Shown here one piece after another: positions 32,293-40,930 of a stretch of 64,000 nt of DNA. The stretch covers positions 1,364,001 to 1,428,000 of the forward strand of contig CBDAQB010000003.1 in assembly GCA_965198825.1 (NCBI GenBank), given 5' to 3'. Within the stretch, counting starts at the first letter, position 1; the number at the start of each line of letters is the position of its first letter. The position numbers were made by a program, and so were the translations under genes. The notes beneath the pieces were generated by a model. It was not told the origin of the DNA. It saw nothing but the letters and a program-made list of their open reading frames with translations, and did not search any database. Origin of the DNA: BOG-908 sp965198825 (lineage in GTDB: Bacteria > Pseudomonadota > Alphaproteobacteria > Acetobacterales > Acetobacteraceae).

Positions 32293-33405
32293 ATGAGCTT
32301 GCGAGACAGACTGAAATCAGAGAGCCCACGCAGTGCCGGAAACAACCTTTACAAGCGATTCGGGGTGCTTACAAATCCGTTTCCACCATCAAGCCAAACG
32401 GCGGGGCATCCACATAATCGCTCAGCCGCAGACGTTGAAATTGAACGCCGAGTTGAAAACTTCGTTAACGAGCATCGCTCTCAAGTTGTCGTTCTAGAAG
32501 GAACTCAAGGTGTCGGGAAAACAAATCTGCTCAATTTCTGGGAAGCGGAAATCAAGGACGCTCTTGAAGGCGACGAGGGCTACTACGTCATTCGCTACCT
32601 GGCAGATCCAGAAGCGTCGTTCGATGGGACGCTTCGCCGTCTGTTTCAGGAACTTGGCGTGGATTTCATTGAGAAGCTAGGAACGAAGCTTTGCGCAAAG
32701 CGTGATGCTGTCAATGCAGCGCGCAACCCAGAAATGCGCGCAGCAATGCGTATGCTAGCAGAGAAGCCTGGGGACACGGACCGTGCCAGTCTGTTCCGTG
32801 ACTGGCTACTCGGTTTGCGCATTCTTAAAGCTCATCGTGAATCGCTCGACATTCAATTTCGGTTAGACACTGTCGAATCTAAGACTGCTGCCTTGCGAGA
32901 TGTCGTCATTGTAAGTAGCCAAGTCGGGATCCTGGAGGGTATTTTTCTACTTCTGGATGAACTTGAGAAACAAGATGGTGTTCTAGGAGCGGTCGGCGTC
33001 GTTCGATACCTGTCGGCGCTTCGTGCAATTATAGATGCCCTACCTCAGCACCTGTTTATGATGTTGGCTGTGACACCGGACGCAATGCGACGGTATTCTG
33101 GAGCGCTCCCCGCGTTTAGGAGTCGTCTTCAAAACCCAATCAACCTGAAGCCGCTTGACGATGAAGATAGCGCTCTAGAGTTGGCAAAGTTCTACATAGA
33201 TTGCGCCCGCAGCATGGCTGAAAAGTCGCGCCCTAAGCAAACCGGAGGCAAGCATCGACTTCTTTACGACGAGGTGATAACCGACGTGTTTCGTGATCTC
33301 AAGAAACTCGGTGAGAGGCGTGGCGATATTGGCGTTCGACAGCGGGAGTTTTTGCACGCCCTCCATGATCGGTTTGAGCGTGAAATAACCACCGTTGGCA
33401 GTTAA
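32293..33405 (+). CDS. 370-aa AAA-type ATPase of the PIN/AAA cassette
   Basis: An ORC/ExeA/TniB-like P-loop ATPase. An N-terminal FGVLTNPFPPSSQ motif is of the kind seen in ExeA- and TniB-related ATPases. Walker A is GTQGVGKT (residues 70-77), Walker B IFLLLDELEK (Asp222, Glu223), and a sensor-1-like LAVTPDA is followed by an arginine region (FRSRLQNP). The C-terminal helices are probably a winged-helix or interaction domain. The start codon follows the PIN gene stop by 1 nt, so the three genes form one operon. It may power loading, sensing or release of the PIN nuclease. Confidence 0.88.
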   Translation: MSLRDRLKSESPRSAGNNLYKRFGVLTNPFPPSSQTAGHPHNRSAADVEIERRVENFVNEHRSQVVVLEGTQGVGKTNLLNFWEAEIKDALEGDEGYYVIRYLADPEASFDGTLRRLFQELGVDFIEKLGTKLCAKRDAVNAARNPEMRAAMRMLAEKPGDTDRASLFRDWLLGLRILKAHRESLDIQFRLDTVESKTAALRDVVIVSSQVGILEGIFLLLDELEKQDGVLGAVGVVRYLSALRAIIDALPQHLFMMLAVTPDAMRRYSGALPAFRSRLQNPINLKPLDDEDSALELAKFYIDCARSMAEKSRPKQTGGKHRLLYDEVITDVFRDLKKLGERRGDIGVRQREFLHALHDRFEREITTVGS

Positions 33406-33500
33406 GCCGCAAGAGTAGCATTGGTTAGCGAAGCGCAACCCGTCATCTCGGCCTAGCCTCAATCTCCAACGTGGCCGATGCTTCGTAGACGATGGACCAA

Positions 33501-33640
33501 GTAGGGTGGAGTGCGCTTTGGCATTTCACCAGAAACGTAGGGCGCGCTTTAGCCCGCCGCAAAGCCGCAGTCATCCCGGCACAGTTCAGCCACGCGAGAA
33601 ACTGTAGCAAGTGGGTGCGATGCTCTTTGGCATTGCAGCC
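33501..33640. repeat. GCAATGC-type hairpin repeats on the right side of the PIN/AAA island
   Basis: Two degenerate copies: GTAGGGTGGAGTGCGC followed by TTTGGCATTTCACC (33501-33530), and GGGTGCGATGCTC followed by TTTGGCATTGCAGCC (33613-33640). They mirror the pair at 29308-29442. No gene is convincing in 33406-33829. Confidence 0.65.
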
Positions 33641-33829
33641 CTGTTATCCATTGCTTGCTAAACATCCGAGGTTCGGAATGCCAAAAGGAAAAACGGCGCT
33701 CAAGCCGAACCGAGAAACACGTGTCGGCGGCATCGAACGGAAAGGTTACCATTCGAACGGTGAGGGAGCAAAGCTTGGGGCCTTGCGGTTCCTGTCAGGC
33801 GTGACGTTTGTGTCAGCCAGGGAAGCAAC

Positions 33830-34189
33830 GTGGAGTATGCAGGCGGCTGCCAGTGCGGAAAAACGCGCTACTCGGCCGACGGCCCGCGAGACAGGGCAAG
33901 CGTCTGCTATTACCGCATGTGCCAGAAGACGTCCGGCGGCCCGTTGATGGCATCCGTGCGCTTTCCCGCGCATCCGCTGCACTGGTCGCGGCCGCTCGCC
34001 GTCGTCGCAAGCTCGAACCTTGTTGAACGAGGGCTCTGCGCGGCGTGCGAAACGCCACTCAGCTGTCGGCAGATCAAAGGCCCCACCATCAGCCTGACCT
34101 TGAACAGCCTGGACGACCCTCTGCCGGTCCAGCCGGAAGCGACACTTCTCCCCCGAGACAAAAGCGGCGTGGTGCAAGACCCTCGCTGA
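33830..34189 (+). CDS. GFA/CENP-V-domain zinc protein
   Basis: A 119-aa protein of the glutathione-dependent formaldehyde-activating (GFA) fold. The zinc-binding cysteines are GGCQCGKTRYSADGP at the N-terminus, CYYRMCQKTSGGP (the usual form is CHCRMCQK, so one cysteine position is tyrosine here), and GLCAACETPLSCRQI. It starts at a GTG with AGGGAAG upstream. The C-terminus after SLDDPLPVQPE is shorter and more polar than in relatives, which may reflect a frameshift and decay. It lies just outside the PIN/AAA island. Confidence 0.7.
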   Translation: MEYAGGCQCGKTRYSADGPRDRASVCYYRMCQKTSGGPLMASVRFPAHPLHWSRPLAVVASSNLVERGLCAACETPLSCRQIKGPTISLTLNSLDDPLPVQPEATLLPRDKSGVVQDPR

Positions 34190-34453
34190 CTTACCGGTCG
34201 AAGAGAGCAACCTGACGCCGATCGCTTCGTGACCATCAGCGCTAGCGCGTAGGCCGGAAGAGCGAATAGAGATCCACCACCCGCAAACCCCCACCCAACC
34301 ATTCATTGCGCCAAAGCAAAGAAAACTCTTGCCCACCCACTTGACTTATGTTCTTCTTCCGTTCCGAACCCGGAGCGGACCACCCTGGACGTCACCTCAA
34401 CCCTCGAGACCACGGCCGAGACCGCCGCCGAGCGCACAGCCAGGCTAGGCGCT

Positions 34454-35056
34454 ATGTGCCAGGAGCTGGCCGATCTCGGCATGCAGCTCGCCCGCGCCGC
34501 CGCGAAGCGGGCACTGCACGAGGCCGAGCAGCCGGCCGACCAGCCACGGCGAAAAACCCCCGACCCGAACCTGGCCTTCACCCGCGTCTCCCGCGAAGTC
34601 CGCCAGATCATCGCCCTGGAAATCCGCCTCACCGCCGGCCCGGCCGCAACCCGAGCGCGCCCCTCCCAGCCCCGGGCCAGCGCGCCCAAAACCACCAGCC
34701 CCGCCAAACTTCAGCCACCCAGCCCAGCCTACACCGACGACCGGCGCGAAGCCCTCCACCAGGCTTTCGAGTATCTGACCCGCGAACATCCAAAACGCGA
34801 CTCGCTCCGCGGCGACTTCGCCGCCTTCGTCACCCTCCGGCTGCTGAACGACAAAGCCGGTCGCAACTCGGCCAGCACGCTCCTCATCGACATCGGCAAA
34901 CATCTCGGCCTGGATTTCGATGGCGCCGCAATCCCGGAGGAAATCTACCAGGCACTCAGGCTGTCACGGCATCGCACCCCGGAGCCCGAGCCGCCAATCT
35001 GGATCCCGCCCGTCGCTACCAGCGCCACCGGCCCCCCGCAAACCATCGCCGCCTGA
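34454..35056 (+). CDS. Hypothetical helical protein (200 aa)
   Basis: I do not recognise a named family. The N-terminus (MCQELADLGMQLARAAAKRAL) and FTRVSREVRQIIALEIRL are amphipathic helices. A proline-rich linker follows, then a second helical domain (REALHQAFEYLTREHPKRDS and LNDKAGRNSASTLLIDIG) and a proline-rich tail. The frame continues in good codon use upstream of the ATG (TLDVTSTLETTAETAAERTA), so the true start may be earlier, at a non-ATG codon. Its general composition fits the rest of the genome. Confidence 0.6.
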   Translation: MCQELADLGMQLARAAAKRALHEAEQPADQPRRKTPDPNLAFTRVSREVRQIIALEIRLTAGPAATRARPSQPRASAPKTTSPAKLQPPSPAYTDDRREALHQAFEYLTREHPKRDSLRGDFAAFVTLRLLNDKAGRNSASTLLIDIGKHLGLDFDGAAIPEEIYQALRLSRHRTPEPEPPIWIPPVATSATGPPQTIAA

Positions 35057-35219
35057 GCCGTCGCGGCCCGAGCGGTCGCGGCCTAAGCCGCCGCAAATGC
35101 GGGCTTCCCGTTCAACCCCTTCAACTTGACGCTATTCCGCAACCAAGATACCGCCGTCGTCATACGATGGCGCAACGACGGCTTACGCCATGCGACATCC
35201 CCAAATTTCTGGAGACTCC

Positions 35220-37262
35220 ATGGCTCACTCCTCTCTCGCACGCCGGTTGCGTTCCACGCTCCTGGCGGGCGCCGCCTCCCTTTGCCTGACCGGCGCCGCG
35301 GCCGCCGCCCCGGCGGCACTCGACCTCGGCGCGGTGCCCGCCGCCCAGCAGCTCCACGCCACGGTGTGGCTCGCGCGCAAGGACGAAGCAGGCTTCCAGC
35401 GCGCGCTCAAAGCCATCTACGACCCATCCTCCCCGAGCTTCCATCACTGGATGACGCCTGCGCAGTACGACGCCTTCATGCCCGGCCAGGATAGCGTCGC
35501 CGCCGTACGCGATGCCCTTTCCGAGGCCGGCCTGACGATCGGCACGATCGCCACGGACGGCCGGTCCATCGAGGTCAGCGCCCCCGCCGCCACCATCGAG
35601 CGCGTCTTCGCCTCGCCGATCCACACTTTCCAGCGCGCCGGCCAAACTTTCACCGCAGCAACCGCAAAACCGTCGCTCGCCGGCCCCGCTGGCGCACTCG
35701 TCGGCGCCATCACCGGCCTCGGCACGCCGCGCACACAGCCCTTCGCCCTGCGCCAGACCGACCAGTCCACCGGCCGACCCGTCGCCCTGCCTGTTCCCAA
35801 AGCCGCCGCTGCCACGGTCGCCGCGAGCGGCTCGCCGCTCAGCCCGTATCTCACCGACAACTGCTACCCCGGTGACACGCGGCAGGGGCTCGAAGCAGCC
35901 GAGGGAGAGATAACCCTCATCGGCCGCCGCGAGGTGAATGGCTTGTTCACGTCCGGCACCGGCAACGGCGTGTGCGGCTACGATGCGGCCCAGTTGCGCG
36001 CCCACTACGGCTTGGCCAGTGCGATCAGCCGCGGCATCGACGGCACCGGGCAGACGATCGCCATCGTCGTCGCCTACGGCTCGCCCTTCATCCTGAGCGA
36101 CGTCAACGCCTACGCGTCGCTCCTCGGCCTGCCGCAGCTCGGCGCCGGCAATTTCCAGCAGCTAGCGCCTCTGGGAAACCCGCTGACCTATGACACCAGC
36201 TGGTCCGCGGAAACCACGATCGACGTCTCGATGGCGCACGCCATCGCGCCTGGCGCCAAGATCGTGCTCCTGGTCGCGCCCTCGAACGGCACCGAAGCCC
36301 TGATCCACACCTTCGAGTACGCCGTAAAACACCAGCTCGCCGACGTCATATCCATGAGCTTCGGCGAGCCGGAATTCGGCTCCGACGGTTCCGATGAAGT
36401 GCCCTGGGGCCTCGCCACCGCCGAGGCGGCCGCTTACGGCATTGGCGTGACCGCCTCCTCCGGCGATACCGGCGACAACGGCGCCGGCCAGAGCGCCGGC
36501 GCGGCCACCACGCCCGCCGACAGCGCCTATGTCACGGCAGTGGGCGGCACCACGCTCGCCTTGCCGACAGCGGAAGGCCACCGCGATGTCGGCTGGGGCT
36601 GGCAATCCACCTTTCCCAACACCAACCGGCTTGTGAAGACCAAGCTGCAGGTCGGCCCTGGCGAGGCGATCGGCACGGGCGGCGGCGAAAGCGTCTATTT
36701 CGGCAAGCCCTTCTGGCAGGATGCGCTGCCGGGCAATGGCCGCCAGACTCCAGATATAGCGGCCATCGCCGATCCGCTGACCGGCGCCGATCTCGTTCTG
36801 ACGGTGGACGACTTCAACTACCTCGTTCAGGTCGTCACCGTCGCAGGCGGCACGAGCGTCGCGGCGCCTGTCTTCGCCGGCATCTCCGCCCTCGCCAACC
36901 AGACGGCCGGCGAGCGCATCGGCCAGATCGCACCGCTTCTGCCTGGCCTTGCGGGCACCGCCATCAACGACATCCTGCCGCTCACCGCCGCGGACCCGAA
37001 GATGTCGGCGACACTACGCGGCAAGCCGCTGACCACGCCCGACGTCACCCCCGATGCGCTCGCACTGCTTCCGGAAGGTGTCGATGCCATCGAGCAGATC
37101 TTCGTCGTGCGGCCGGTGTTCTCCATGACGATCTTCACCTACGGCCTCGACACTTCGCTCACCACCACAGCGGGGTGGGACAACATGACCGGCTATGGCG
37201 AACCGAAAGGCGGTGCATTCCTGGCCGGCCTCGCGAAAGCATCAAAAGCAGCACAGCAGTAA
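35220..37262 (+). CDS. Secreted sedolisin-family (S53) peptidase 4
   Basis: A 680-aa S53 peptidase, away from the tandem trio. The ATG at 35220 is chosen because GGAG lies 5 nt upstream; a start 10 codons earlier is also open. The signal peptide (RRLRSTLLAGAASLCLTGAA) is cut near AAAAPAAL. After the prodomain, catalytic Glu331 and Asp335 lie in SAETTIDVSMAH, the oxyanion segment is SMSFGEPE, and Ser546 lies in GGTSVAAPVFAG. It is probably exported for protein degradation in acid surroundings. Confidence 0.92.
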   Translation: MAHSSLARRLRSTLLAGAASLCLTGAAAAAPAALDLGAVPAAQQLHATVWLARKDEAGFQRALKAIYDPSSPSFHHWMTPAQYDAFMPGQDSVAAVRDALSEAGLTIGTIATDGRSIEVSAPAATIERVFASPIHTFQRAGQTFTAATAKPSLAGPAGALVGAITGLGTPRTQPFALRQTDQSTGRPVALPVPKAAAATVAASGSPLSPYLTDNCYPGDTRQGLEAAEGEITLIGRREVNGLFTSGTGNGVCGYDAAQLRAHYGLASAISRGIDGTGQTIAIVVAYGSPFILSDVNAYASLLGLPQLGAGNFQQLAPLGNPLTYDTSWSAETTIDVSMAHAIAPGAKIVLLVAPSNGTEALIHTFEYAVKHQLADVISMSFGEPEFGSDGSDEVPWGLATAEAAAYGIGVTASSGDTGDNGAGQSAGAATTPADSAYVTAVGGTTLALPTAEGHRDVGWGWQSTFPNTNRLVKTKLQVGPGEAIGTGGGESVYFGKPFWQDALPGNGRQTPDIAAIADPLTGADLVLTVDDFNYLVQVVTVAGGTSVAAPVFAGISALANQTAGERIGQIAPLLPGLAGTAINDILPLTAADPKMSATLRGKPLTTPDVTPDALALLPEGVDAIEQIFVVRPVFSMTIFTYGLDTSLTTTAGWDNMTGYGEPKGGAFLAGLAKASKAAQQ

Positions 37263-37269
37263 ACCGATG

Positions 37270-37293
37270 CGGCCCACGGCAACGTGGGCCGCA
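37270..37293 (+). terminator. Terminator-type hairpin after S53 peptidase 4
   Basis: A perfect 10-bp GC-rich stem, GCGGCCCACG with CGTGGGCCGC and a stable GCAA tetraloop, 7 nt after the stop codon. There is no T-tract. The following bases to 37499 show no gene. Confidence 0.75.
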
Positions 37294-37499
37294 ACGCATT
37301 GAACGCGACGCAGCAAATAATCAGCACCGCCAATTTGTGAATACACGAGTATTGGCACAGTAACATTCTCAAAAACGTCATTGCGCATCAGCAATCCTTG
37401 GCTACACTGACGAACAGAGGAGCTTCCGCGAAAACATCCATACGGATGAACTCATCACCTCATTGACCGGCCGCGGCAGCAACGGAGAGGGAGAACGCC

Positions 37500-37870
37500 A
37501 TGAACGGCGCCAGAAAACGCGCACGCCGCGAATACTTGTTCGTGGCCGCGCTCATCTCCTGCGCAGGCAACGCCGCCGCGCAAACCGGTGCGACCTGGGA
37601 ACAATCGGGCGGCACGCCGCAGGGCACGCGCTATTCCAGGCTCAAGGACATCACGGTCGCCAACGCGGCCACCATGACGGAAGAATTCTCATTCGCCACC
37701 GGCACGATCGGCGCGCACCAGGGCGGTCCTTTGGTGGTGGGCACCACCATGTATGTGGTGACCCCTTGGCCGAACAAGCTGATCGCCCTCGACCTGACCA
37801 ACTCGCCAGCATCGGCAGTGCCTCCGAGCCCATGTGGTCCGACTGGTGGGTGGCGCATCCCAAGCAATAA
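37500..37870 (+). pseudogene. Truncated PQQ-dependent alcohol dehydrogenase remnant
   Basis: The first ~100 residues are a clear start of a secreted PQQ dehydrogenase. They show a signal peptide (EYLFVAALISCAGNAAAQ), then ATWEQSGGTPQGTRYSRL, ANAATMTEEFSFATG, GGPLVVGTTMYVVTPWPN and KLIALDLTN. Such enzymes are normally about 600 aa. Here similarity stops near 37807 and the frame runs on into the antisense 3' end of the GT61 gene. Neither the later propeller blades nor the PQQ- and metal-binding residues are present. It was probably left by a deletion when the GT61 region was brought next to it. Confidence 0.7.
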
Positions 37871-37873
37871 TCC

Positions 37874-38992
37874 TTACGCCATCAGCGACAACGCCTTCAT
37901 CCCGCGCCGTACCACGCCCGAATCGACATCGCCTGCGGCCTCGAAATCTTCCCGGTTCGGCGTCGCAAACAGATAGCCCAGCCGGTGCCCCAGGGCATGC
38001 GCCAGCCCCAGCAGCGCAAACGAGCGCGCTCCGCTGCCGCGTATGGCGCAGACCGCTGCGCCAGGCGGCGCAAACACGCACGCCTCCAGAAGATCAGGCC
38101 CATCGAGCCCCATCAGGAAAGGTGCCGCGGCGTAATGGCGCACCCGCTCGCCGATCTCGAGCTTGGCGGGGCGCAGCACGCTCATGCCCGCGTCGGCGGC
38201 ATGGTCCTCAATGGCCTGCCCATTGGCGACATCCATGCCCTCCCACCCGTCGCCAGGTGACAGGAACGTCGCCGACCCTGTCTCAGGCGGTGTGAGCCCC
38301 AGCGACGCCTCCAGCCGGCTGCTCCAGAACCGCGTCGCATCTCCCATCGCAGGCAGGAACCGGTCGCCGACACGCAGCGACGCCGGCGCCAGGATCCGCG
38401 GCGCCCGCACCACGTCGCCTGCCTCCCGGCACCGCACGAGCTGCGCCTCCTGCAAGCCGAACGCCGACAGCAGCGGCAGCAACTCCGCCGGCGCATCCCA
38501 CGGCACCAGATACTGGAGCCCGGCAAGGTCGTAGCCCGCGGCGGCCAACACCCACAGCAGCGGCATCACCCGCGTCAGCACCGCGCCAGGTCCTCCGCCC
38601 ACCAGCGAAACGAGCGTTCCCTGCACCTGCAGCGTCGTCGTCGCCCTGGCATTGAGCTGGTGTGCCACCGCAGTCGCCTGGGCCTGCGACACATCGAGCG
38701 GGTCGCCGAACAGCGCCACCCCGTCCTTCACGATCACGCCGCTCGGCCCGGCCGCCGCGTCCTGCACGGCAAAGCAGCCCGCTGCAGGCAGATCAATCCT
38801 GCCGAACAGCGCCCGCCCAACGCCTGCGCTCACAGGCCCGAAGATGAAGGCCGGCGTCGGCCCAGGCATTCGCGAAGGCGCTGCCGTCTGCCGCCAGCTC
38901 ACCGCCGGCTCGCCGAAAGCCTGTGTATGCGCTGCGATGTCTGCAATCGCCTCGACACGCCGAAGCGGCGCCCCGCCGCCTCGCACCGTCAC
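37874..38992 (-). CDS. GT61-like glycosyltransferase, degenerate paralogue
   Basis: A 372-aa protein of the same length as its upstream neighbour and alignable with it (MPLLWVLAAAGYD against LPRLWVLAATGHD, ATRFWSSRLEA against ATRFWTDRLRA, CVFAPPGAAVCAIRG against AVFAPRGTVTCGLRG). The GT61 hallmark GHW is missing (GGPGAVLTRVMP at that place), as are the SREN and GSALH motifs. It may be inactive or have changed function. Its GTG start overlaps the stop of the upstream GT61 gene by 2 nt. Family membership is inferred mostly through the neighbour. Confidence 0.7.
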   Translation of the reverse strand: MTVRGGGAPLRRVEAIADIAAHTQAFGEPAVSWRQTAAPSRMPGPTPAFIFGPVSAGVGRALFGRIDLPAAGCFAVQDAAAGPSGVIVKDGVALFGDPLDVSQAQATAVAHQLNARATTTLQVQGTLVSLVGGGPGAVLTRVMPLLWVLAAAGYDLAGLQYLVPWDAPAELLPLLSAFGLQEAQLVRCREAGDVVRAPRILAPASLRVGDRFLPAMGDATRFWSSRLEASLGLTPPETGSATFLSPGDGWEGMDVANGQAIEDHAADAGMSVLRPAKLEIGERVRHYAAAPFLMGLDGPDLLEACVFAPPGAAVCAIRGSGARSFALLGLAHALGHRLGYLFATPNREDFEAAGDVDSGVVRRGMKALSLMA

Positions 38993-40107
38993 GCGGCGAG
39001 CTCTTGGAGCGCGGTCGCCTCCATGATGTCCAGCGCGCGCTCGAACTCATCGATGTCGATCGCGAACCGCTGCTCCACATCCTGCCCGGGCGCGTCCCCG
39101 AGCACGTAGCCGGTATGCTGCCGCAGAGCGGCGCCCATGCCGGACTGGATGAAACTCGGGTGCCTGGCATTTCCGCGCAGCCCGCACGTCACCGTCCCTC
39201 GTGGTGCAAACACCGCCCCATGCAAAGCCGATCCATACTCGCCGGCAATCAGGCAAGCCCCTCTGAACAGCGCCACCTGTTCCGCCAGCGGCAAACGCTC
39301 CGGGCTCGTCACGAGAAATCCTCGTTCCGCCGCGACCGCCTCCACCTCATGCCGGTTCAACAGCATGCGCTGCTGGCTGGCATTCTCACGCGACAGGAAC
39401 AGGCGCGTTGTGTTGGGCTGTCCCGCCGCCGGCAACCTGGCGCGCAGCCGGTCCGTCCAGAAGCGCGTGGCATTCTCGAACAGCACGCTCATCCGGTTGC
39501 CCAGCCGCAATCCCGTCGGCACCAGCAGCACATCAGCCGTCAGGATCTCGTGCGCCGGATCGTGGTGGACGAAGCGGTCCGGCGTCACACCCACACGCGA
39601 CAGGATCTCCACCACCACCGGATCGAGCGCCATCGGCATCGCGAAACTGATCCGTCCTATGTCGTGGCCGGTCGCTGCCAGCACCCACAGCCGGGGCAGG
39701 AAATCCGCCAGCCAATGACCGAAAGTCTCGTGTGCGGGCCCATAAATGACCGCGAGCGTCCCGGCCACGTGCCGCTCAGGCAATCGCCGGCGCGCCATGT
39801 CGCCGATCGCCGTGCGCATCAGATGCTCAGGGTGCAGCAGTGACGGCGCGGTGAACGCAGCGCTCCGCTGCAAGGGAATGCCGCTGGCGCCGACGCCGCC
39901 TTCCTCCAGCCGGTAGCAGCCGACCGGGGGCGTCTCGAATTGCCCATAGATCTCGTCGGTCACCACGCGCCCCGCCGGGCCGAACAGGAACAAAGGCGCC
40001 GGCGCCAGGCTGCTTCCCCCAGGGTGCAGCTCCAGAAACTTGAACTCCGCGGCCCCCGGTTCGGGCACGTAAGTCGTCAGGTCCAGGAGTCGCTCGATGC
40101 GTTGCAT
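38989..40107 (-). CDS. GT61-family glycosyltransferase (DUF563)
   Basis: A 372-aa cytoplasmic glycosyltransferase with the family's hallmarks. HETFGHWLADFLPRLWVL is near residue 126. RLFLSRENASQQRMLLN and EVEAVAAERGF are followed by SPERLPLAEQVALFRGA, AGEYGSALHGAVFAP and a short tail. It probably adds a sugar to a surface polysaccharide. It overlaps the degenerate paralogue downstream, so the two may act as a pair. A single-arm repeat lies upstream of its start, next to thiE. Confidence 0.88.
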   Translation of the reverse strand: MQRIERLLDLTTYVPEPGAAEFKFLELHPGGSSLAPAPLFLFGPAGRVVTDEIYGQFETPPVGCYRLEEGGVGASGIPLQRSAAFTAPSLLHPEHLMRTAIGDMARRRLPERHVAGTLAVIYGPAHETFGHWLADFLPRLWVLAATGHDIGRISFAMPMALDPVVVEILSRVGVTPDRFVHHDPAHEILTADVLLVPTGLRLGNRMSVLFENATRFWTDRLRARLPAAGQPNTTRLFLSRENASQQRMLLNRHEVEAVAAERGFLVTSPERLPLAEQVALFRGACLIAGEYGSALHGAVFAPRGTVTCGLRGNARHPSFIQSGMGAALRQHTGYVLGDAPGQDVEQRFAIDIDEFERALDIMEATALQELAA

Positions 40108-40140
40108 ACCCGCAACATCTAGCTTGTGCGGCGTCGCTTA

Positions 40141-40178
40141 GGGAAGGCGTCCTTTTCGTGAAAAAGAACCAAAAGCCT
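40141..40178. repeat. Inverted-repeat element, partial copy H
   Basis: A decayed single arm, GGCGTCCTTTTCGTG with AAAAAGAACC, then AAAAGCCTCTTTT. It lies 7 nt from the thiE stop codon. Confidence 0.6.
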
Positions 40179-40185
40179 CTTTTAT

Positions 40186-40815
40186 CTACGCTGCTGCTAT
40201 CGCCGCGTTCATGGCCCGCACGCCGGCGCCTGGACCATCGGGATGCTCCCACACGGCGCTCACCACTGCCAGGAAGTTGGCGCCCGCTTGCACCAGCGGC
40301 GCACAGTTTGCGGCCGTGATGCCGCCGATTGCCACCACAGGCAGCTCCATGATCTCCGACCACCACGACAGCAGCTCGAGATCGGCGCGGTAGCCGGTAT
40401 CCTTTGTCGTGCTCGGAAAGAACGCGCCGAACGCCACGTAATCCGCATTCGCCTCGCCGGCCCGCAACGCCGCATCCCGGCTGTCGTAGCACGAGACCCC
40501 AAGCTGCAGCTTTTTGCCAAGCAGCCGCCTTGCCTCGGCGACATCCATGTCTTCTGCGCCGACATGCGCGCCGTCGCACCCCATCTCCACAGCCAGATCA
40601 GGCCGGTCGTTCACGATGAAAGCCACACCACGCGACTGCACCACCGGCCGCACGCGGTCGATCGCGCGGCGCCACGCATCGTCGTCCACGTCCTTAAGCC
40701 GCAACTGTACTGCCGCTACTTCGCCTGCATCGAGGGCGGACGCCAGTAAGTCGGTGAAGTCAGTTGGCAAAGATGATGGCGTGATCAGGTAGATGCTGCA
40801 GTCGTGGGTTTTCAT
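40186..40815 (-). CDS. thiE: Thiamine phosphate synthase
   Basis: A 209-aa TIM-barrel enzyme that couples the pyrimidine and thiazole halves of thiamine. Signatures are VAAVQLRLKDVDD, VAFIVNDRPDLAVEMGCDG with AHVGAEDMD, LGVSCYDSRDAALRAGE, DYVAFGAFFPSTTKDT, and the C-terminal VVAIGGITAANC. No thiamine riboswitch is visible upstream; the leader is occupied by a partial inverted-repeat element. No other thiamine genes are in the window. Confidence 0.95.
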   Translation of the reverse strand: MKTHDCSIYLITPSSLPTDFTDLLASALDAGEVAAVQLRLKDVDDDAWRRAIDRVRPVVQSRGVAFIVNDRPDLAVEMGCDGAHVGAEDMDVAEARRLLGKKLQLGVSCYDSRDAALRAGEANADYVAFGAFFPSTTKDTGYRADLELLSWWSEIMELPVVAIGGITAANCAPLVQAGANFLAVVSAVWEHPDGPGAGVRAMNAAIAAA

Positions 40816-40823
40816 GGGGCCTC

Positions 40824-40930
40824 TGGGAAGAAAAACTTTTACGACTTGGAACCGAGATGCTGCGGCTGCCGGGCAGAAGAATGCAAAAGTTTTTTGCTTC
40901 TTTTTTTCAAAAAAGAAGACCCTTACTTAC
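40824..40930. repeat. Inverted-repeat element, partial copy I (left hairpin lost)
   Basis: Keeps AAAAACTTTTACGACTTGG, the centre (GCTGCCGGGC) and a complete right arm CAAAAGTTTTTTGCTTC..GAAG. It overlaps the stop codon of the RNA methyltransferase gene and forms the thiE leader. Confidence 0.85.

Noticed and set aside
33492..33947. 151-aa frame between the ATPase and the GFA-like gene
   Set aside because: It crosses two hairpin repeats and runs out of frame through the GFA-like gene.
40816..40930. Thiamine riboswitch upstream of thiE
   Set aside because: The leader is a partial inverted-repeat element and the conserved thiamine-box core sequences are absent.
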